This document shows positions 51,501-63,378 of a stretch of DNA of 64,000 nt, in pieces. Each line of letters opens with the position of its first letter. Position 1 is the first letter of the stretch. A model generated the notes under the pieces. It was not told where the DNA came from and ran no database searches. It worked only from the letters and a program-made list of their open reading frames with translations. This DNA is from Boesenbergia rotunda (Eukaryota > Streptophyta > Magnoliopsida > Zingiberales > Zingiberaceae). Where the stretch lies: contig JAGFNQ010008296.1 in the NCBI GenBank assembly GCA_024364735.1, positions 62,001-126,000 of the forward strand, written 5' to 3'. The translations under genes and the position numbers were made by a program.

Positions 51501-52099
51501 GAACCCCTGCATTCCCACACATGAGAGAGAGTCTCTCCCTATATATTTGTTTACAACTACAATGCTTGTGATATAATATAAACCAACAAATTTGCATTGA
51601 AACTTCCAATGTAGAACCAAAGTCTCCTTCATTTCCATTTCTTTTCCATTCACATTTCTAGCAATTCCTTACATGAATAGAAATAGGGCATGTGATAACA
51701 TTCAATAGTTAAGTCTAGTTAAGGATAGACAGGTTTTATTCTATGAACCGATATGTTTGTTTATTGGCTGACAGTAGATATGATGTTCTTGAACTATTCT
51801 ATCATCTGTGTAAAACAGTGACATATATCACCCAAGTCTCTCCCTGATATAATTCACTTGTCATTAGTGTGTTCATTCTTGGCCATGAACACGCCTAATT
51901 CTATAAGAAGTTCTATAAATTGTGCCTCCAATTCTCTTCAAAGCGGCCTCGTTTCTTTCTCACAAAGGTGATCTCTCAAGAGTATTCTACATTACTCTTA
52001 CTAGATCATTAAAAGTTATATGCTTAACCATCATCCTTTCATTGGGTAGTTCCTCACTTAGCTGATACAGTTAAGTTGTGTGATTGAACTTAATTTTTG

Positions 52100-52865
52100 A
52101 GATCTCCAGTCTGCATATGTTAGGTTTCCTTTACATTAATATTTTTCATCAACATCAAATCTATCCCTCGCAATAAGCTTGCAATTAATGCTCAATTTAA
52201 CCCTTTGGTTAGATCCTCTAGGTTATTCTTTGACTTCAATTAATCGATGGTACTAACTCCCGTTAAGAGTGGTTGTTTAATGATATTATATCTACGACAT
52301 ATATATATCTAGATTTACCATTATACAGATGACTCTGTGTCTAACTAATTGTTGATTGATTATCGTGGTGTATGCATATTGTTAGCACAAGTTTTGGCTA
52401 TCTACAAATGTATTTTAAGAATTATTGTAGTCATTCAGTCTTTTCATTACATTTGTCAAAAGTTACAAACTTAGATTCCATCGAGGATCTGGTTATTATG
52501 ATTTGCCTAAAAAATTTTCACGAAATGGTTGCGCTCCCAAAGTGAATACATATTCACTCATAGACTTCAAGTCTTTCATGTCAAATATTTAAGAATAAAT
52601 TCACATCTTTGTATCCTTTAATCACAATAGGAAATCTCGTGTAGTGCAGTCCATATTCAAAAGTATACCCTAAGTATCTCAGTATTCTTATTATCCCTTT
52701 GTAATGCACAATACCAAGATTATTCGTGTATCTACTTAGTTTATTTATTGCGTAAACTAAGTCTGGTTGTGTACAACTCATCAGGTACATCAATATTCCA
52801 ATAACTCGAGAGTACTCTATCTGAGAGATATTTTCTTCTTGATTCTTTGATAAATTATAACTCAT
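52100..52865 (-). pseudogene. decayed Ty1/Copia polyprotein fragment (RT C-terminus and RNase H)
   Basis: The minus strand encodes typical Copia reverse-transcriptase phrases: YSRVIGILMYLMSCTQPDL, INKLSRYTNN and LRYLGYTFEYGLHYTRFP (52865-52581). After stops and shifts comes RNase H-like sequence (YVFTLGA, SMESKF, IHHDNQ, LYNGKSRY) down to about 52200. Several stop codons and indels make it a dead copy. The 5' part of pol and the LTRs are not visible. Confidence 0.82.
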
Positions 52866-52889
52866 ATCTATCAGTGTTCATGTCAATGC

Positions 52890-53036
52890 AGTAACACTTT
52901 TGATAAATTGTGGAGTATTAGCTTCATTGGAGCTTGATGACTCTCCCAACACTTGGGAATCATTCTGCAATTGATTTTTCATTTCATTTAGTGGCAAACA
53001 TGAAGTGTTTGTTTCATCATCCATCATAGTACACCT
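52890..53036 (-). CDS. short truncated open frame of unknown origin
   Basis: From ATG at about 53023 the minus strand reads MMDDETNTSCLPLNEMKNQL and continues about 50 codons, acidic and Ser/Asn-rich, then meets the end of the Copia fragment. Upstream is the GC-rich repeat block. It may be the truncated first exon of a transposon protein cut by the Copia insertion. No family is recognised. Confidence 0.3.
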
Positions 53037-53109
53037 ACAGCCAAAATGCAATTGAATAGAGAACTACAAAATGGAATTGAAAATTGAAAAACACTATTGA
53101 AAATTTCAA

Positions 53110-53880
53110 AATCCACAAAAACCTTACAGAGAAGGCTCGGAGAGGAGATGCGGCTATGGATGTAGGAGATGCTCGGAGGCTGTGGACGCTCGGAGATGCT
53201 CGGAGTCTTGGAGATGCTAGGCTCGGAGATGCTAGGCTCGGAGATGCTCGGAGACTGTAGATGAATAGAGAACTACAAAATGGATGCTCGAAGGTTGTTG
53301 ATGCTCGGAGATGCTGGGAGATGCTCGGAGTCTTGGAGATGCTAGGAGAGGAGATGCTCGGAGATGCTCGGGTCGCGAGGAGTCCTTTTCCATGCGCGAG
53401 ATGGGAGCTCGCGAGGAGGTGGCGACGCAGATCGGAGCTCGCGAGGAGGAAGATGGCGATGCAGAGGAGCACTCGTGAGGAAGATGGCGATGCAGAGGAT
53501 CGGATCTCTCCTTTTGGCGTGGGATCGGAGCTCGCGAGGACGAAGATGGCGACGCAGAGGAGCGCTCGCGAGGAAGATGGTGACGCAGAGGATCGGAGCC
53601 CTCCTTTCGGCGTGGGAACGGAGCTTGCGAGGACCTTTCGGCACCAGATCGGAGCTCGCGAGGAGGAAGATGGCAACGCAGAGGATCGGAGCTCTCCTTT
53701 CGGCGTGGGATCGGAGCTCGCGAGGAGGAAGATGGCGACACAGAGCAGCGCTCGCGAGGAAGATGGCGACGCAGAGGATCGGTAAACCTTTCGGCACGAG
53801 ATCGGAGCTCGCGAGGAGGAAGATGGCGACACAAAGGAGCGCTCGCGAGGGGGGTTCCTTTCGACGGAGGGTGTGAGCTC
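53110..53880. repeat. GC-rich minisatellite block
   Basis: The left part (about 53130-53375) is built of GGAGATGCTCGGAG-type units of about 10-14 bp. The right part (about 53390-53850) has about eight irregular units of 55-75 bp containing GCTCGCGAGGAGGAAGATGG and GCAGAGGATCGGAGC. Because units often keep a multiple of three, all frames on both strands stay open and give false ORFs. By analogy with the hAT element at 29.8 kb, it could be the leader of a transposon. Confidence 0.85.
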
Positions 53881-53907
53881 GCGTGTTTAGGGTTTTTTTT
53901 TTTTAGC

Positions 53908-54220
53908 GAAACAGCTGGGCTGGTTTCTCGCGAATGGTTTGCTGACGTGGAGCACTGACGTGAACTGCTACCTCTTTCACTCTGAGTTTCGCTGAGTGGT
54001 TTTCACTCTCCCTATCATTTCTCAATAGGAAAAAAACAAAATGAAATGCCCACCGTGGGGCTCGAAACAGTTGGGCTGGTTTCTCGCAAATGGTTTGCTG
54101 ACGTGGAGCGCTGACATGAGCTGTCATCTCTTTCACTCTGAGTTTCGCTGAGTGATTTTCACTCTTCCTATTATTTCTCAATAGGAAAAAAAACAAAATG
54201 AAACACCCACCGTGGGGCTC
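53908..54220. repeat. 157-bp tandem duplication carrying a transposon end and a tRNA tail
   Basis: Units 53908-54063 and 54064-54220 each contain, in plus order, TTGGGCTGG-type sequence, a Mutator-MITE terminus (TCACTCTCCCTATCATT or a variant), AATAGGAAA, an A-rich stretch (a Pol III terminator when read on the minus strand) and the 3' end of tRNA-Lys. In unit 1 the tRNA part is only a fragment; in unit 2 it continues into the full tRNA. Confidence 0.88.
54047..54066 (-). pseudogene. tRNA-Lys 3'-end fragment (duplicated)
   Basis: About 20 nt identical in layout to the 3' acceptor and T-arm end of the adjacent tRNA-Lys, with the standard GGTGGGC acceptor strand. It was created by the 157-bp tandem duplication and lacks the rest of the tRNA. 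Confidence 0.8.
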
Positions 54221-54275
54221 GAACCCACAACCACAAGTTAAGAGCCTTGCGCTCTACCTACTGAGCTAGACGGGC
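54204..54275 (-). tRNA. tRNA-Lys (anticodon CTT), slightly aberrant
   Basis: The minus strand begins GCCCGTCTAGCTCAG and ends CCCCACGGTGGGTG. The A and B boxes (TAGCTCAGTAGG, GGTTCGAGCC), acceptor, D and T stems match plant tRNA-Lys, with anticodon loop CTCTTAA. It is 72 nt instead of 73: one C is missing from the 3' side of the anticodon stem, leaving four pairs and a larger loop. The first acceptor pair is G-U. A T8 Pol III terminator follows. It may be a damaged gene or a single-base sequence error. No intron is present. Confidence 0.8.
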
Positions 54276-56806
54276 TTGTTGGCTTTTTTATTTATTATAT
54301 AACCAATTTTATCTCATCTGTGAAGATGATAACTACTATTTTTGCCCAAAACAAAATTAAAAAAAGTATATCGTTTTTGAAAAAGAAAAAACTGATCCTA
54401 TGACCTGTTAGTAATCTTTATTCTTATGAAATATATTTATCCCTGGATATGTGAGGTGCAAAATTAATTTATTTTTGTATCGGTATTACCTGATACTATA
54501 TACCAAACAATTTAACAGTATGTTTATCTAATTTATATTAATTAATCTTTCAGGGAAATCGATATAGCTTTATGAAAATTTTCTATTATTCACAAGAATA
54601 AATCGAAAAATATACTCAACGGATAATTGACGAATCAACTGCTCATTAAAAGAAATTAATCCTTTAACTAGCCAAAGTTAAGAGTTAATCCTCAAATACA
54701 TGAATAATAATAAAAAAAACATGCTACCATTGTACTATTGTCCGGGTAAATTTGGTAGAACTTTTTCAAACTCGGTTGATCAAAAGAATCGATCAGTGCT
54801 ATCCATAATTACTCCAATCGATTAGGGTAAACGATTAGGAAACTCTGATTGATTAGGAATCGATCAATAACCGATCAATTGTATTTGTCGCGAGATAATA
54901 GAATCCTTATTTTTTATAGGTATAAAAAGTCTAGAAATATGTATAATTATTCCTAAATTCGCATATTTAAATTAGAATTTAATATTTTTCTATCAAAATT
55001 GAACACAAGTTTTTACCGCTTGACCAATGTCATTACAATCGATTGACTTAGAATGAATTGATTGACCTGATCGATTCAGCTTAATTCAATCCGTTGGTAT
55101 GAATTCTTGAATGGTAAGACGAAAAAAGAGTCGTACTCAATTTGATAAAAAATATACTAGTTTTTAATTAAATGATATCGAATTTAGAAAGAATTATATC
55201 TCATTTTAAACTTTTTATACCTAAAAAATAACATAGGTAATTAAGTAAATCTATATATATTAAGCAGTTAAAATAAATAAAATTTTTCATGCAAAAAAAT
55301 AAAATGAATTTTTCTAATGCAGGATTGAATAGAAAGTTAAACTTATTATTAGGAGTTTAGGACAATTTCCAACTCTCTAACTCAAACAATTATTAATTCA
55401 ACGGAGCATGTTAAGGAATATATTCTCTTCGAGAAAATATATTATTTGTTAAAACTTGTTAATTGTTTTTACTGTTTTTTACTCTTAAAATTGAATTAAT
55501 TTACTCGCTTAACATAACTTTAGGTTAATATAAAACCTATTAAACACTAATCATATTAGTAATAATCTAATCCGATCAAATCTCATCTACCCTCAAAACT
55601 AACTAACAATCTGCAAGAGCATCAAATCTATTCTCTTCCATCCTAAATCATTCCTCCCTAAAATATATTCCAACCCAAAACTTTGAAATTCCACATCTAC
55701 CAAACATGAACACAAATGTACATTCCAACTTACAGTTTTTCATTCCTAACCAAACTCAAATTTTAAATTTTAAATTTCAAATATTTTTTAATAAAAAATT
55801 CTTTTCCCAATGACTTTGCATTTTTGTTATAAAGACATTCAACAAAATGAGACGAGGATTCTTAAATGATTAATATATGAGGTTCATTATGAAATATAAT
55901 AATTAAATTTTGATAAAATTAACGACACGTCGTTATCATAGGTATTCACGGTTCGATCCCCAACTACGATATATTTGTAAAAAAATTTCCTCCAAATGGA
56001 ACGTGAATCCTGGAACGCTAGGCTTCTAAACCGTCTACCATGAGTACTTTTCAATTTACTTTGACGATCGATGAAAAATTTTTATGAGACTAGATCCATC
56101 GAAAAAATCTCATTAATTTTTTTTTAATCACTATTTGAATTAATAATTTATATAATTTATTTTTTAAATAGATGTATTAAAATATTGAGACGAACGAATT
56201 ACCTCTAGCCTAAGGATTACACCAGGGATCCAGCTGCACCCGTGGTTCACGTGAGGTGGATGACATGCCTCGATGCCCGCTGTACCCTAGATTCTCTGAA
56301 TTGGAGATATTATAAAAAAAATATTTCATTTCATACTATTTGCTTCTCTATCACTTCTCTTTCGTGTGGGGGCCAGTTGAGTTGCCGAATGAACCGTTTG
56401 GTACAAACTTAAAACACACCCAAGAATGTATTTAGATTATTGTCTGAATACAGACGGCTCATAAATCCCTGAAATGTACCTACTCTGTTAGTGGCTTCAC
56501 CTTGTCGGTCCCAGTCTCAAATCGAATTCCCTAGAAGGTAGATATTCGGGTAAATTTGATGTAGAAATATAATTCATCGTTCAGACCAAGAACCGGCATG
56601 AGTTTTATTTACTTAAGTTTTGGAAACGCTTGAGATTATGAGATCATCGACATTAGTGCAGCCAAGCCACGACAAACACCCCCCGATCCAGTTCCCTGAT
56701 TCCTCCACCAACATCTGCTTGAAATCGATCGGTAGGATACCAACTGAGAGGGTTTGTTGATCAATTCTGGTTCTTTGAGCTCGAGAAGCTTGGCTAAGAA
56801 GCTGAG
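54276..56806. other. AT-rich intergenic DNA, no gene
   Basis: Very AT-rich. About 54780-55080 contains a cluster of CGATCGATT / AATCGATT words. At about 55948 a GGTTCGATCCC resembles a tRNA B box and could mark a tRNA-derived SINE, but no A box is obvious. The final 150 bp before 56807 should include promoter and 5' UTR of the galactosyltransferase. Confidence 0.4.
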
Positions 56807-59800
56807 ATGCGGGGGCGCGGCGGGGGCGGCGGCAGTTGCGATCGGAGGATGTCGCCGCGATGGATGATAGTTCTCTGCTTGTGTAGCTTCGCTCTCGGAA
56901 TGCTTCTCACAGACAAGTCAGACTCGAGTTGTACTCTTTTTCATTTTTCGTGTTAGAGGTCTTATTTTGATCGGGATGGAATTGGGGTCTTTGGTTGGGA
57001 TTAGGTTTTGGGCATTTCCGGATGCAAACAACCAGATCCTCTCGAGTCGGCGAAGGCAGGAACAGGAGCTCCAAATCATCTCTGAAGATTGTACCACCAA
57101 AAGGGTCTGTTTTGCTTCCTTATTTGCTCTAAAATTGTTGGATTTGGCATTTGGGTGATTAAAAATATGTACTTGATTGCAGAAGCATACAGAAGATAAG
57201 GATGTAATGGGCGAAGTTACCAGAACACATGAGGCAATTCAGTGCGTAGTATATATTTTTGAAGTTTTTTGTGTTTTGAGGAAAAATGCTAAAGTTTGTA
57301 GGGCGCGTTGTGTGCCAGATCTTTAGACAAGGCGATATCCACGCTTCAAATGGAGTTGGCTGCCAAGAGGAGCTCAAGGGAATTGATCGGCACAGATGGC
57401 TCGCCATCTGCAGATGCTTCGAGTGAACAAAGAAAGAAAGCTTTTGTGGTGATCGGGATAAATACGGCGTTCAGTAGCAGGAAGAGAAGGGATTCGTTGA
57501 GAGCGACATGGATGCCACAAGGTAGATTAGAAAAATACTCAAATAGTGATTCTTTCTATAAAGATCACATCTTTACTGAATTTGGTGATTGCTTATTTAA
57601 TAACTGAATATTTTTTTGGGGCTGTCGCTGTATTGATAGTATGTGAACCATCTTTTACCGATTTATTCATACATTCTATTAAGTAGCTTCTCCCTTTCTT
57701 ATTTTCCCATTAATTAGGTGAAAAGCTTCAACAGTTAGAGCATGAAAAAGGAATTGTCATTCGGTTCACAATCGGCCATAGGTAAGTAAAAGAACCTTCT
57801 TCTTGATTCTTGTTGCTATTTTTCTTCGCCTTTGTGGTTTCAGGAATCGTGTGCATTTGATTTTCAATCATTTTCCAAGAAACTTTGTTGAACCTCTTTT
57901 GCCATACAGATGCATATTTTTAGATTCAGCTTTCTGGTATAATGTGAGCCCCACTTGTATCTATTTGTTATTTTAGCTGATCTCTTCTCATTTACTAATA
58001 AATACTTTACTCTGCACTTTTTGCTTGAGTTCCTTATTGAGCATAACTGTATCCCCAAGGTATTCTTGACTAAGTGTTAAATCCATGTAAAGTTTGAAAC
58101 AATTAACCTTGTTTCGTAGACATCTAATGCTTAACTTGTTTTCTTATTTTTTGATGATACGTTTCTTTCTTCAACTTTACATCTAGACTTTGTTTCTGCT
58201 TCTAATGATTCTTGCATTACTTGAAGCATGCCTATGTGGTGACTAATCAGAAACCATGTGGCCTCAATATGCCGACTATAATTCACTATGTTCATACTAC
58301 TGCATATTTTAATGAATTATAAGCTACTTCTTTGTATACAATTAGCTTAAAACTTTTAGCAGAACAATGATTGCGAACACTGCTACAGGTATCAGTGAAA
58401 ATATTTCAGATTTACTGAATTGGAACTTGAAAGACTGTACTACTATCATCAATATGCTTCGATGAAATAGTCAGGAAAGCCTATTGATATTGTGATGGAA
58501 GTGATTTTTTTTTTCAAAGACCGAGGTGGATGAGGAACTAGTTAAAAGTCCAAAGAGTAGTCTCACTATGATGTTGTCTGATGTACTTAACAAGCTAATT
58601 TTGAACTGCTAATTTATATTGTGTTTTATCTCCAGTATCCACTTTTTGTTTCAAGACATTTATTGTGAGTTACACTATATCAGATAATAATCTTACCCAT
58701 CACTGGAAGCCCTAAACATCCCTGTTTTTGGCACAGTGCTACCTCTAACAGCATTCTGGATAAGGCTATTGATTCAGAGGAAGCTCGGCACAATGACTTT
58801 CTTAGGCTGGTAATGGATATCATTCCAGGATCTCAAAATCCTGACTGCCATGGTGTTTTCAGATTATTTGCTGGGTCTGAATCTTCGTGGCATCTTTGTT
58901 GCAGGATCATATTGAAGGTTACCATGAACTTTCTGCGAAAACAAAAATATTCTTCTCGACTGCTGTCGCAATTTGGGACGCTGAATTCTATGTCAAGGTG
59001 GATGATGATGTTCATGTCAATCTAGGTGCAAATTTTAGTCCTCATTTATGTATCCCAAGTTTTCCTCAACAGAATTCATAGACAATGTTATATGAATTAC
59101 GATTTGTATGGTATGCATATGCAGGTATGCTATCCACAACTCTTGCTCGACATAGATCGAAACCAAGAAGCTACATAGGGTGCATGAAGTCTGGGCCAGT
59201 ACTTTCCGATAAGTAATATTCTTTCCATCTTTTTTCCTCTTGTAATACTGTGAATCAGCAATGTTCCCAAAAGATTGTGAAATATGAATTCCAGGAATGA
59301 TAAGTACCATGAACCTGAATACTGGAAGTTCGGAGAAGAAGGAAACAAGTACTTTCGCCATGCAACCGGGCAGATTTACGCTATCTCAAAGGATCTTGCT
59401 ACGTATATCTCAATCAACCAGTAAGGGTGGTTATATGGATTGTCTTACTAGTCACTCATCCATTGTTGTGTATAATTCACTTCATTAAATTAAATTGTCG
59501 ATGCCAGGCCGATACTGCACAAGTATGCCAATGAAGACGTATCACTAGGTTCATGGTTCATCGGTCTGGAAGTTGAACACATTGATGAGAGGAGTATGTG
59601 CTGCGGAACTCCACCAGGTCGATCGGGCACTCTCTTCTTTGGCACAAGTCTTTTGCACTAGAATTCATAGTTTTTATATTCAATTACTTTTCAGATTGCG
59701 AGTGGAAAGCCCAGGCAGGAAATGTTTGTATCGCATCATTTGACTGGAGCTGCAGTGGTATATGCAAATCTGTGGAGAAGATGAAGGATGTCCATGAACG

Positions 59801-59843
59801 GTGCGGTGAAGGAGATGGAGCAGTGTGGAGTGCTTTGTTCTAA
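56807..59843 (+). CDS. GT31 beta-1,3-galactosyltransferase (DUF4094 type)
   Basis: A Golgi type II membrane enzyme expected to transfer galactose in beta-1,3 linkage onto glycoprotein glycans, such as arabinogalactan-type chains; the acceptor is not deducible. Exons: 56807-56916, 57005-57104, 57183-57241, 57319-57521, 57718-57781, 58737-58809, 58905-59025, 59125-59212, 59295-59420, 59508-59617, 59695-59843 (TAA). All phases agree, giving 400 residues, the usual length. Residues about 15-36 (RMSPRWMIVLCLCSFALGML) form the signal anchor. The DUF4094 stem contains RRRQEQELQIISEDC and THEAIQSLDKAISTLQMELA. The catalytic domain has RRDSLRATWMPQ, the metal-binding YVKVDDDVHVNLG (Asp 236-238), YIGCMKSGPV, YFRHATGQIYAIS and NEDVSLGSWFIGLEVEHID. 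It ends with a Cys-containing tail. Complete and intact. Confidence 0.95.
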
Positions 59844-60482
59844 TGGGATATCTCTGTTTGCCTGACCATTTTGACATCAAACATAGGGAGAAAGGTTGCA
59901 CCGTACACAAACTTGAAATTGATTCAGAAGTGAAGATCATCAAGCTTCCTCATGAAAACCATAAGATGTTTCGGCACTAGCCATTGGCTCTCTCCCTCCA
60001 TACTGTCATTTTTGTTAAACTGCTGGTACTTGCGTCCTTTGGAGGATTCTTGATCAAAATCTACTTGTAGGGTGAGAGTTGAAGAGGATGATGCTAAATA
60101 GTTCTGATATGGTTTGTTTGTTTGTCGAAAAAATTATTTGTTTATGTAAAATATTTTTTGAGGAACAATTTTAAGGAGAAAATCGATTAATTGTTGTCGT
60201 GAACGGTAGATGTGATATTAATATATTCTCTCTATCTCTCTTTATATTTTTCAAATATTTAAATTAAAATGATTAAATTACTGCTACGTCTGCCGAGTAA
60301 CCCGGCACGTGTGTACAGAAGACGACCGACGGCCTTGAGACGATTTGGGACGCGATCGCGTAACTCCAAAGCAGTCGTTTAAAAACGATGGCGACGTCCG
60401 ATTTGTGGGCGTTGGATTGGTGGCCGCCGCCTCCATCTTCTCCTCCTCCTCCTCGCCGTAGTCAAAGACTTGAGCGCACGTA
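59844..60482. other. intergenic region and MAPKKK 5' leader
   Basis: The first part is the 3' flank of the galactosyltransferase gene. A TCTCTCTAT-type pyrimidine repeat lies near 60225-60245. From about 60290 the sequence becomes GC-rich, consistent with a 5' UTR of the next gene (CCTCCATCTTCTCCTCC near 60428). No separate gene is seen. Confidence 0.45.
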
Positions 60483-63378
60483 ATGGACCACGGCAGTTCC
60501 AGATCGCACCACGGCAGCGGACGGCGGTTGGAGCGCAGCAAGGCCCTCAAGAAAGTTGGCTATGAGGCTGCTGCCGACGTTGAGACTCCCCGAACCTCAC
60601 CCCACATAGACCCCCGCACGCCGTACGGCGAACTGCCCAACCTGAGGATGCGGGGTTTCGATGGCGAGTTCGATCTCATCTGCCGCAATCTCGGCTTCTC
60701 CGACCCGGAGGATTTCGGGATCCCGTCATCCGTCTGGGAGGAGGCGCGGAGGGAACGCTCGTCGTCCGACAACTTCCTCTTCGCCACTTCCCGCGATTCC
60801 TTATCGCGGTCTCCGCCTAGCTTGTCCTCCGATGACTTTGTCTTTACCCCTCCCAACGATTGCTTCTCGCAATCTCCCCCCACGGTGTTACCCGTGAACA
60901 GCGTACCTGCACCTGCTCTTGATTTTAGTAAAGGAGGCGAGAGGGTTCGGCGAGCAGTTGATCTTTCGGATATTATGCTACCGAATAGGATGGCCGAATT
61001 GAGTCTCAGCCCTCCGCCTCCGATCTCTCTGCCTCGTGGCGACGACCGCAGCTCCTTTGTGGAGTATTTTGTTCCCGATCGTGATGAAGAACGCCCTACC
61101 TCCGGCTGGATGAAGAGGAGAGAAGACCGTCGGAATCCAATGAGGATCAGGTGAGTGAGGACGGGAAGTACACTGGGAGGGGAGCTTCTGATGTAGAATC
61201 AAGCCATGATGGGGAGAATTTGAGGACGAGGCTGGGGGAAACGGACAGTGAGCTTACTGAATTGACATGGGAGAGCCCTGGAGATCCTTCATGGGGGAAT
61301 CCTGCCAACTCTTCATCAGCGGAGGTGATGGTAACACCAAGCGCAATGTTGAGGAGGAGTATGTTGTTTTGGGAGAGAGTCGAATATCTTGGAAGCGGCT
61401 CATTTGGGACTGTATTTAAGGCCATCAGTGAGTAAGTACCTATTCTTGCTATTGCACAAACAATATAGATCATGGCTCCCTATCCATTTGCATGTCATCT
61501 GTTTTCTTCCATTATTCGATAAGTAGCTTTCAATCGTGGCAAAAAAGGTATCTTATTGCTTTTGATTATGGTTGGACATGATTTTGTAGCTTTCATAGCT
61601 TCACGGTCAAAATACATTTTTCTTGAGCTGATGGCATCATATCACAATGCATTTTATGAAATTGTTGATGGCCCATTCTTCATATTTTGCTTTGATATGT
61701 TCTACTTGACATGGTTTTCTTGTGTAAATGTCATGAATTACACATTTGAACTACATAACTTCCAAATTTGCACACAAGGTTTCTTGAGCTGTTACTAGAT
61801 GACAACTTTGCTATTTGCCTTCTCATCTTTCTTCCCCACCATTTCCTAATTGGTAAGGTTGTATGTTAAGGTAAAATGAATAGGAATTCCACTTTGTTTC
61901 CTTTATTTAACAAAATGGTTGTGTCACTGTTTTCCGCTTCATGTGATGTCATAATTTACTCCTTTAATTTTTCATAGTATCACGTCATCTCCTATATTTA
62001 CTATGCTATATAGCTATCTAATCCCATTTTCCTGTTTATTTCATCTTTTCAGTGATGGATTTTTCCTTGCTGTTAAAGAAGTCTCCTTGGTTGACCAAGG
62101 AAACGATGCCAAACAACGCATATTTCAAATGGAGCAGGTGAATATACCACCTCTTGACATTATCAACTGTGATTTATGTGGAGTTCATTATGTATTTTCT
62201 ACTTTGACCAAACAAATTTTACTAGTTTTCCTAACTCCTAAGTTCATAAGAGTTGAGTTTTTTACTCAGTAGCATCCAATGAATATACCACGTCTTGACA
62301 TTATCCAGCTGTGATTTATGTAGAGTTCATTATGTATTTTCTACTTTGACCAAACCAATTTTACTAATTTTCCTAACTCCTAAGTTCATAAGAGTTGAGT
62401 TTTTTACAGTAGCATCCAATAATTGCTGCTCTAAACATCTTGTTTCAACTCTTTGTCTTCAGGAGATTGCACTCTTGAGCCGTTTTACACACCAGAATCT
62501 AATTCAGTTTTATGGAACAGACAAGGTAAATAAACTGTCATGACTTTTGTTTCTGTTATTGTAGATTCATCTGCATTCCTCCCATGTCAATACATTCTTC
62601 AGAGATCTCCATGATCATTACACGAAACAAGATAATTTATTGAACTACTGATTTGCAATGGATGTGGTATCCTTGTGAAGGTTCTCCTCCTCCAGCACAA
62701 GATATCACTTCATGTTTCACCAATTAGTATACTTGTCCTCAATATGCTCAGTGGATAAAATCCACCTCAACTGTTCTCCCCATATTCAACCATATGTTAA
62801 TATGAGATATTATGAAACCTTGTTTCATTTCAATTTTAGTTACTAGATGCTACTTTGTTGCATCAACATTTCATGAATTGTTAAAGGCTTAATAGATGTC
62901 AATTTTAGATGGATGACATAACATACAAGGCTTTGGAACAACAAATGACCAAGATTGGCTTGGAATGATGCGAGGGTATAAATAGTACATTCTATAGCTT
63001 TATCATAATAAAAATGCCTTTAAATTTTGTATCATTATACATGCAATAATTTTTATATACTCCAACAATGACAAGAAAACATGATTTAGAGTTTTTGATC
63101 ATCTATGTATATTCTTGTTTACATTTTGGTTAATCAATATAATTTCAAATTTTTATTGTTCTTCTTTTTGGAGTATAGTGATTTTCTATATAAAAAAAAT
63201 TACATGTGCTAATTTTGCAGGATGGTTCAAAATTGTTCATCTTTCTTGAACTTGCTACTCAAGGATCTTTGGTGTCAATTTATCAAAAGTATCATCTGCA
63301 TCACTCTCAAGTGTCTGCTTATACCCAACAAATTTTGGAAGGACTAAATTATCTGCATAATCAAGACGTGGTGCACAG
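60483..63378 (+). CDS. MEKK1-type MAP kinase kinase kinase, N-terminal part (cut by window end)
   Basis: A Ser/Thr kinase at the top of a plant MAPK cascade (MAPKKK to MKK to MPK), used in stress and immune signalling. Exons: 60483-61431, 62053-62137, 62463-62525, 63221-63378. The N-terminal region is Ser/Pro-rich with the conserved NLGFSDPEDFGIPSSVWEE. The kinase domain starts FWERVEYLGSGSFGTVFKAI (Gly-rich loop), then AVKEVSLVDQGNDAKQRIFQ (ATP Lys), EIALLSRFTHQNLIQFYGTD and LFIFLELATQGSL. Exon 4 ends NYLHNQDVVHR at a GT donor, so the catalytic loop Asp is in an exon beyond the window or in the next stretch, which I did not see by 64000. Within exon 1 the frame shifts near 61090 (separate entry). 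Confidence 0.9.
61080..61154 (+). other. reading-frame break in MAPKKK exon 1
   Basis: The frame starting at 60483 runs to TGA 61152-61154. The kinase-bearing frame (through SEDGKYTGRG and the Gly-rich loop) is open only from a TGA near 61085. In the overlap the second frame reads RLDEEERRPSESNEDQVSED, more protein-like than the first frame's MKRREDRRNPMRIR. One missing base near 61092-61098 would join them. No plant-like intron fits in this short GC-rich overlap. Confidence 0.7.
62139..62420. repeat. about 142-bp tandem duplication in MAPKKK intron 2
   Basis: Two adjacent copies start GTGAATATACCACCTCTTGA / ATGAATATACCACGTCTTGA and continue through TTTTACTAGTTTTCC to GTAGCATCCAAT, with few differences. 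Purely intronic, between exons 62137 and 62463. Confidence 0.9.

Noticed and set aside
53035..53876. Long overlapping open frames on both strands
   Set aside because: They are by-products of a GC-rich minisatellite whose unit lengths keep all frames open; the Ser/Arg/Ala-rich peptides are repeats, not proteins.
52626..54032. AATAGGAAA at 52626 and 54024 as a 9-bp target duplication
   Set aside because: The left copy is inside the Copia fragment and is not next to an inverted MITE terminus, so the match is probably chance.
55948..55960. B-box-like GGTTCGATCCC as a tRNA or SINE
   Set aside because: No A box, cloverleaf or tail was found at the right distance; too little evidence to annotate.
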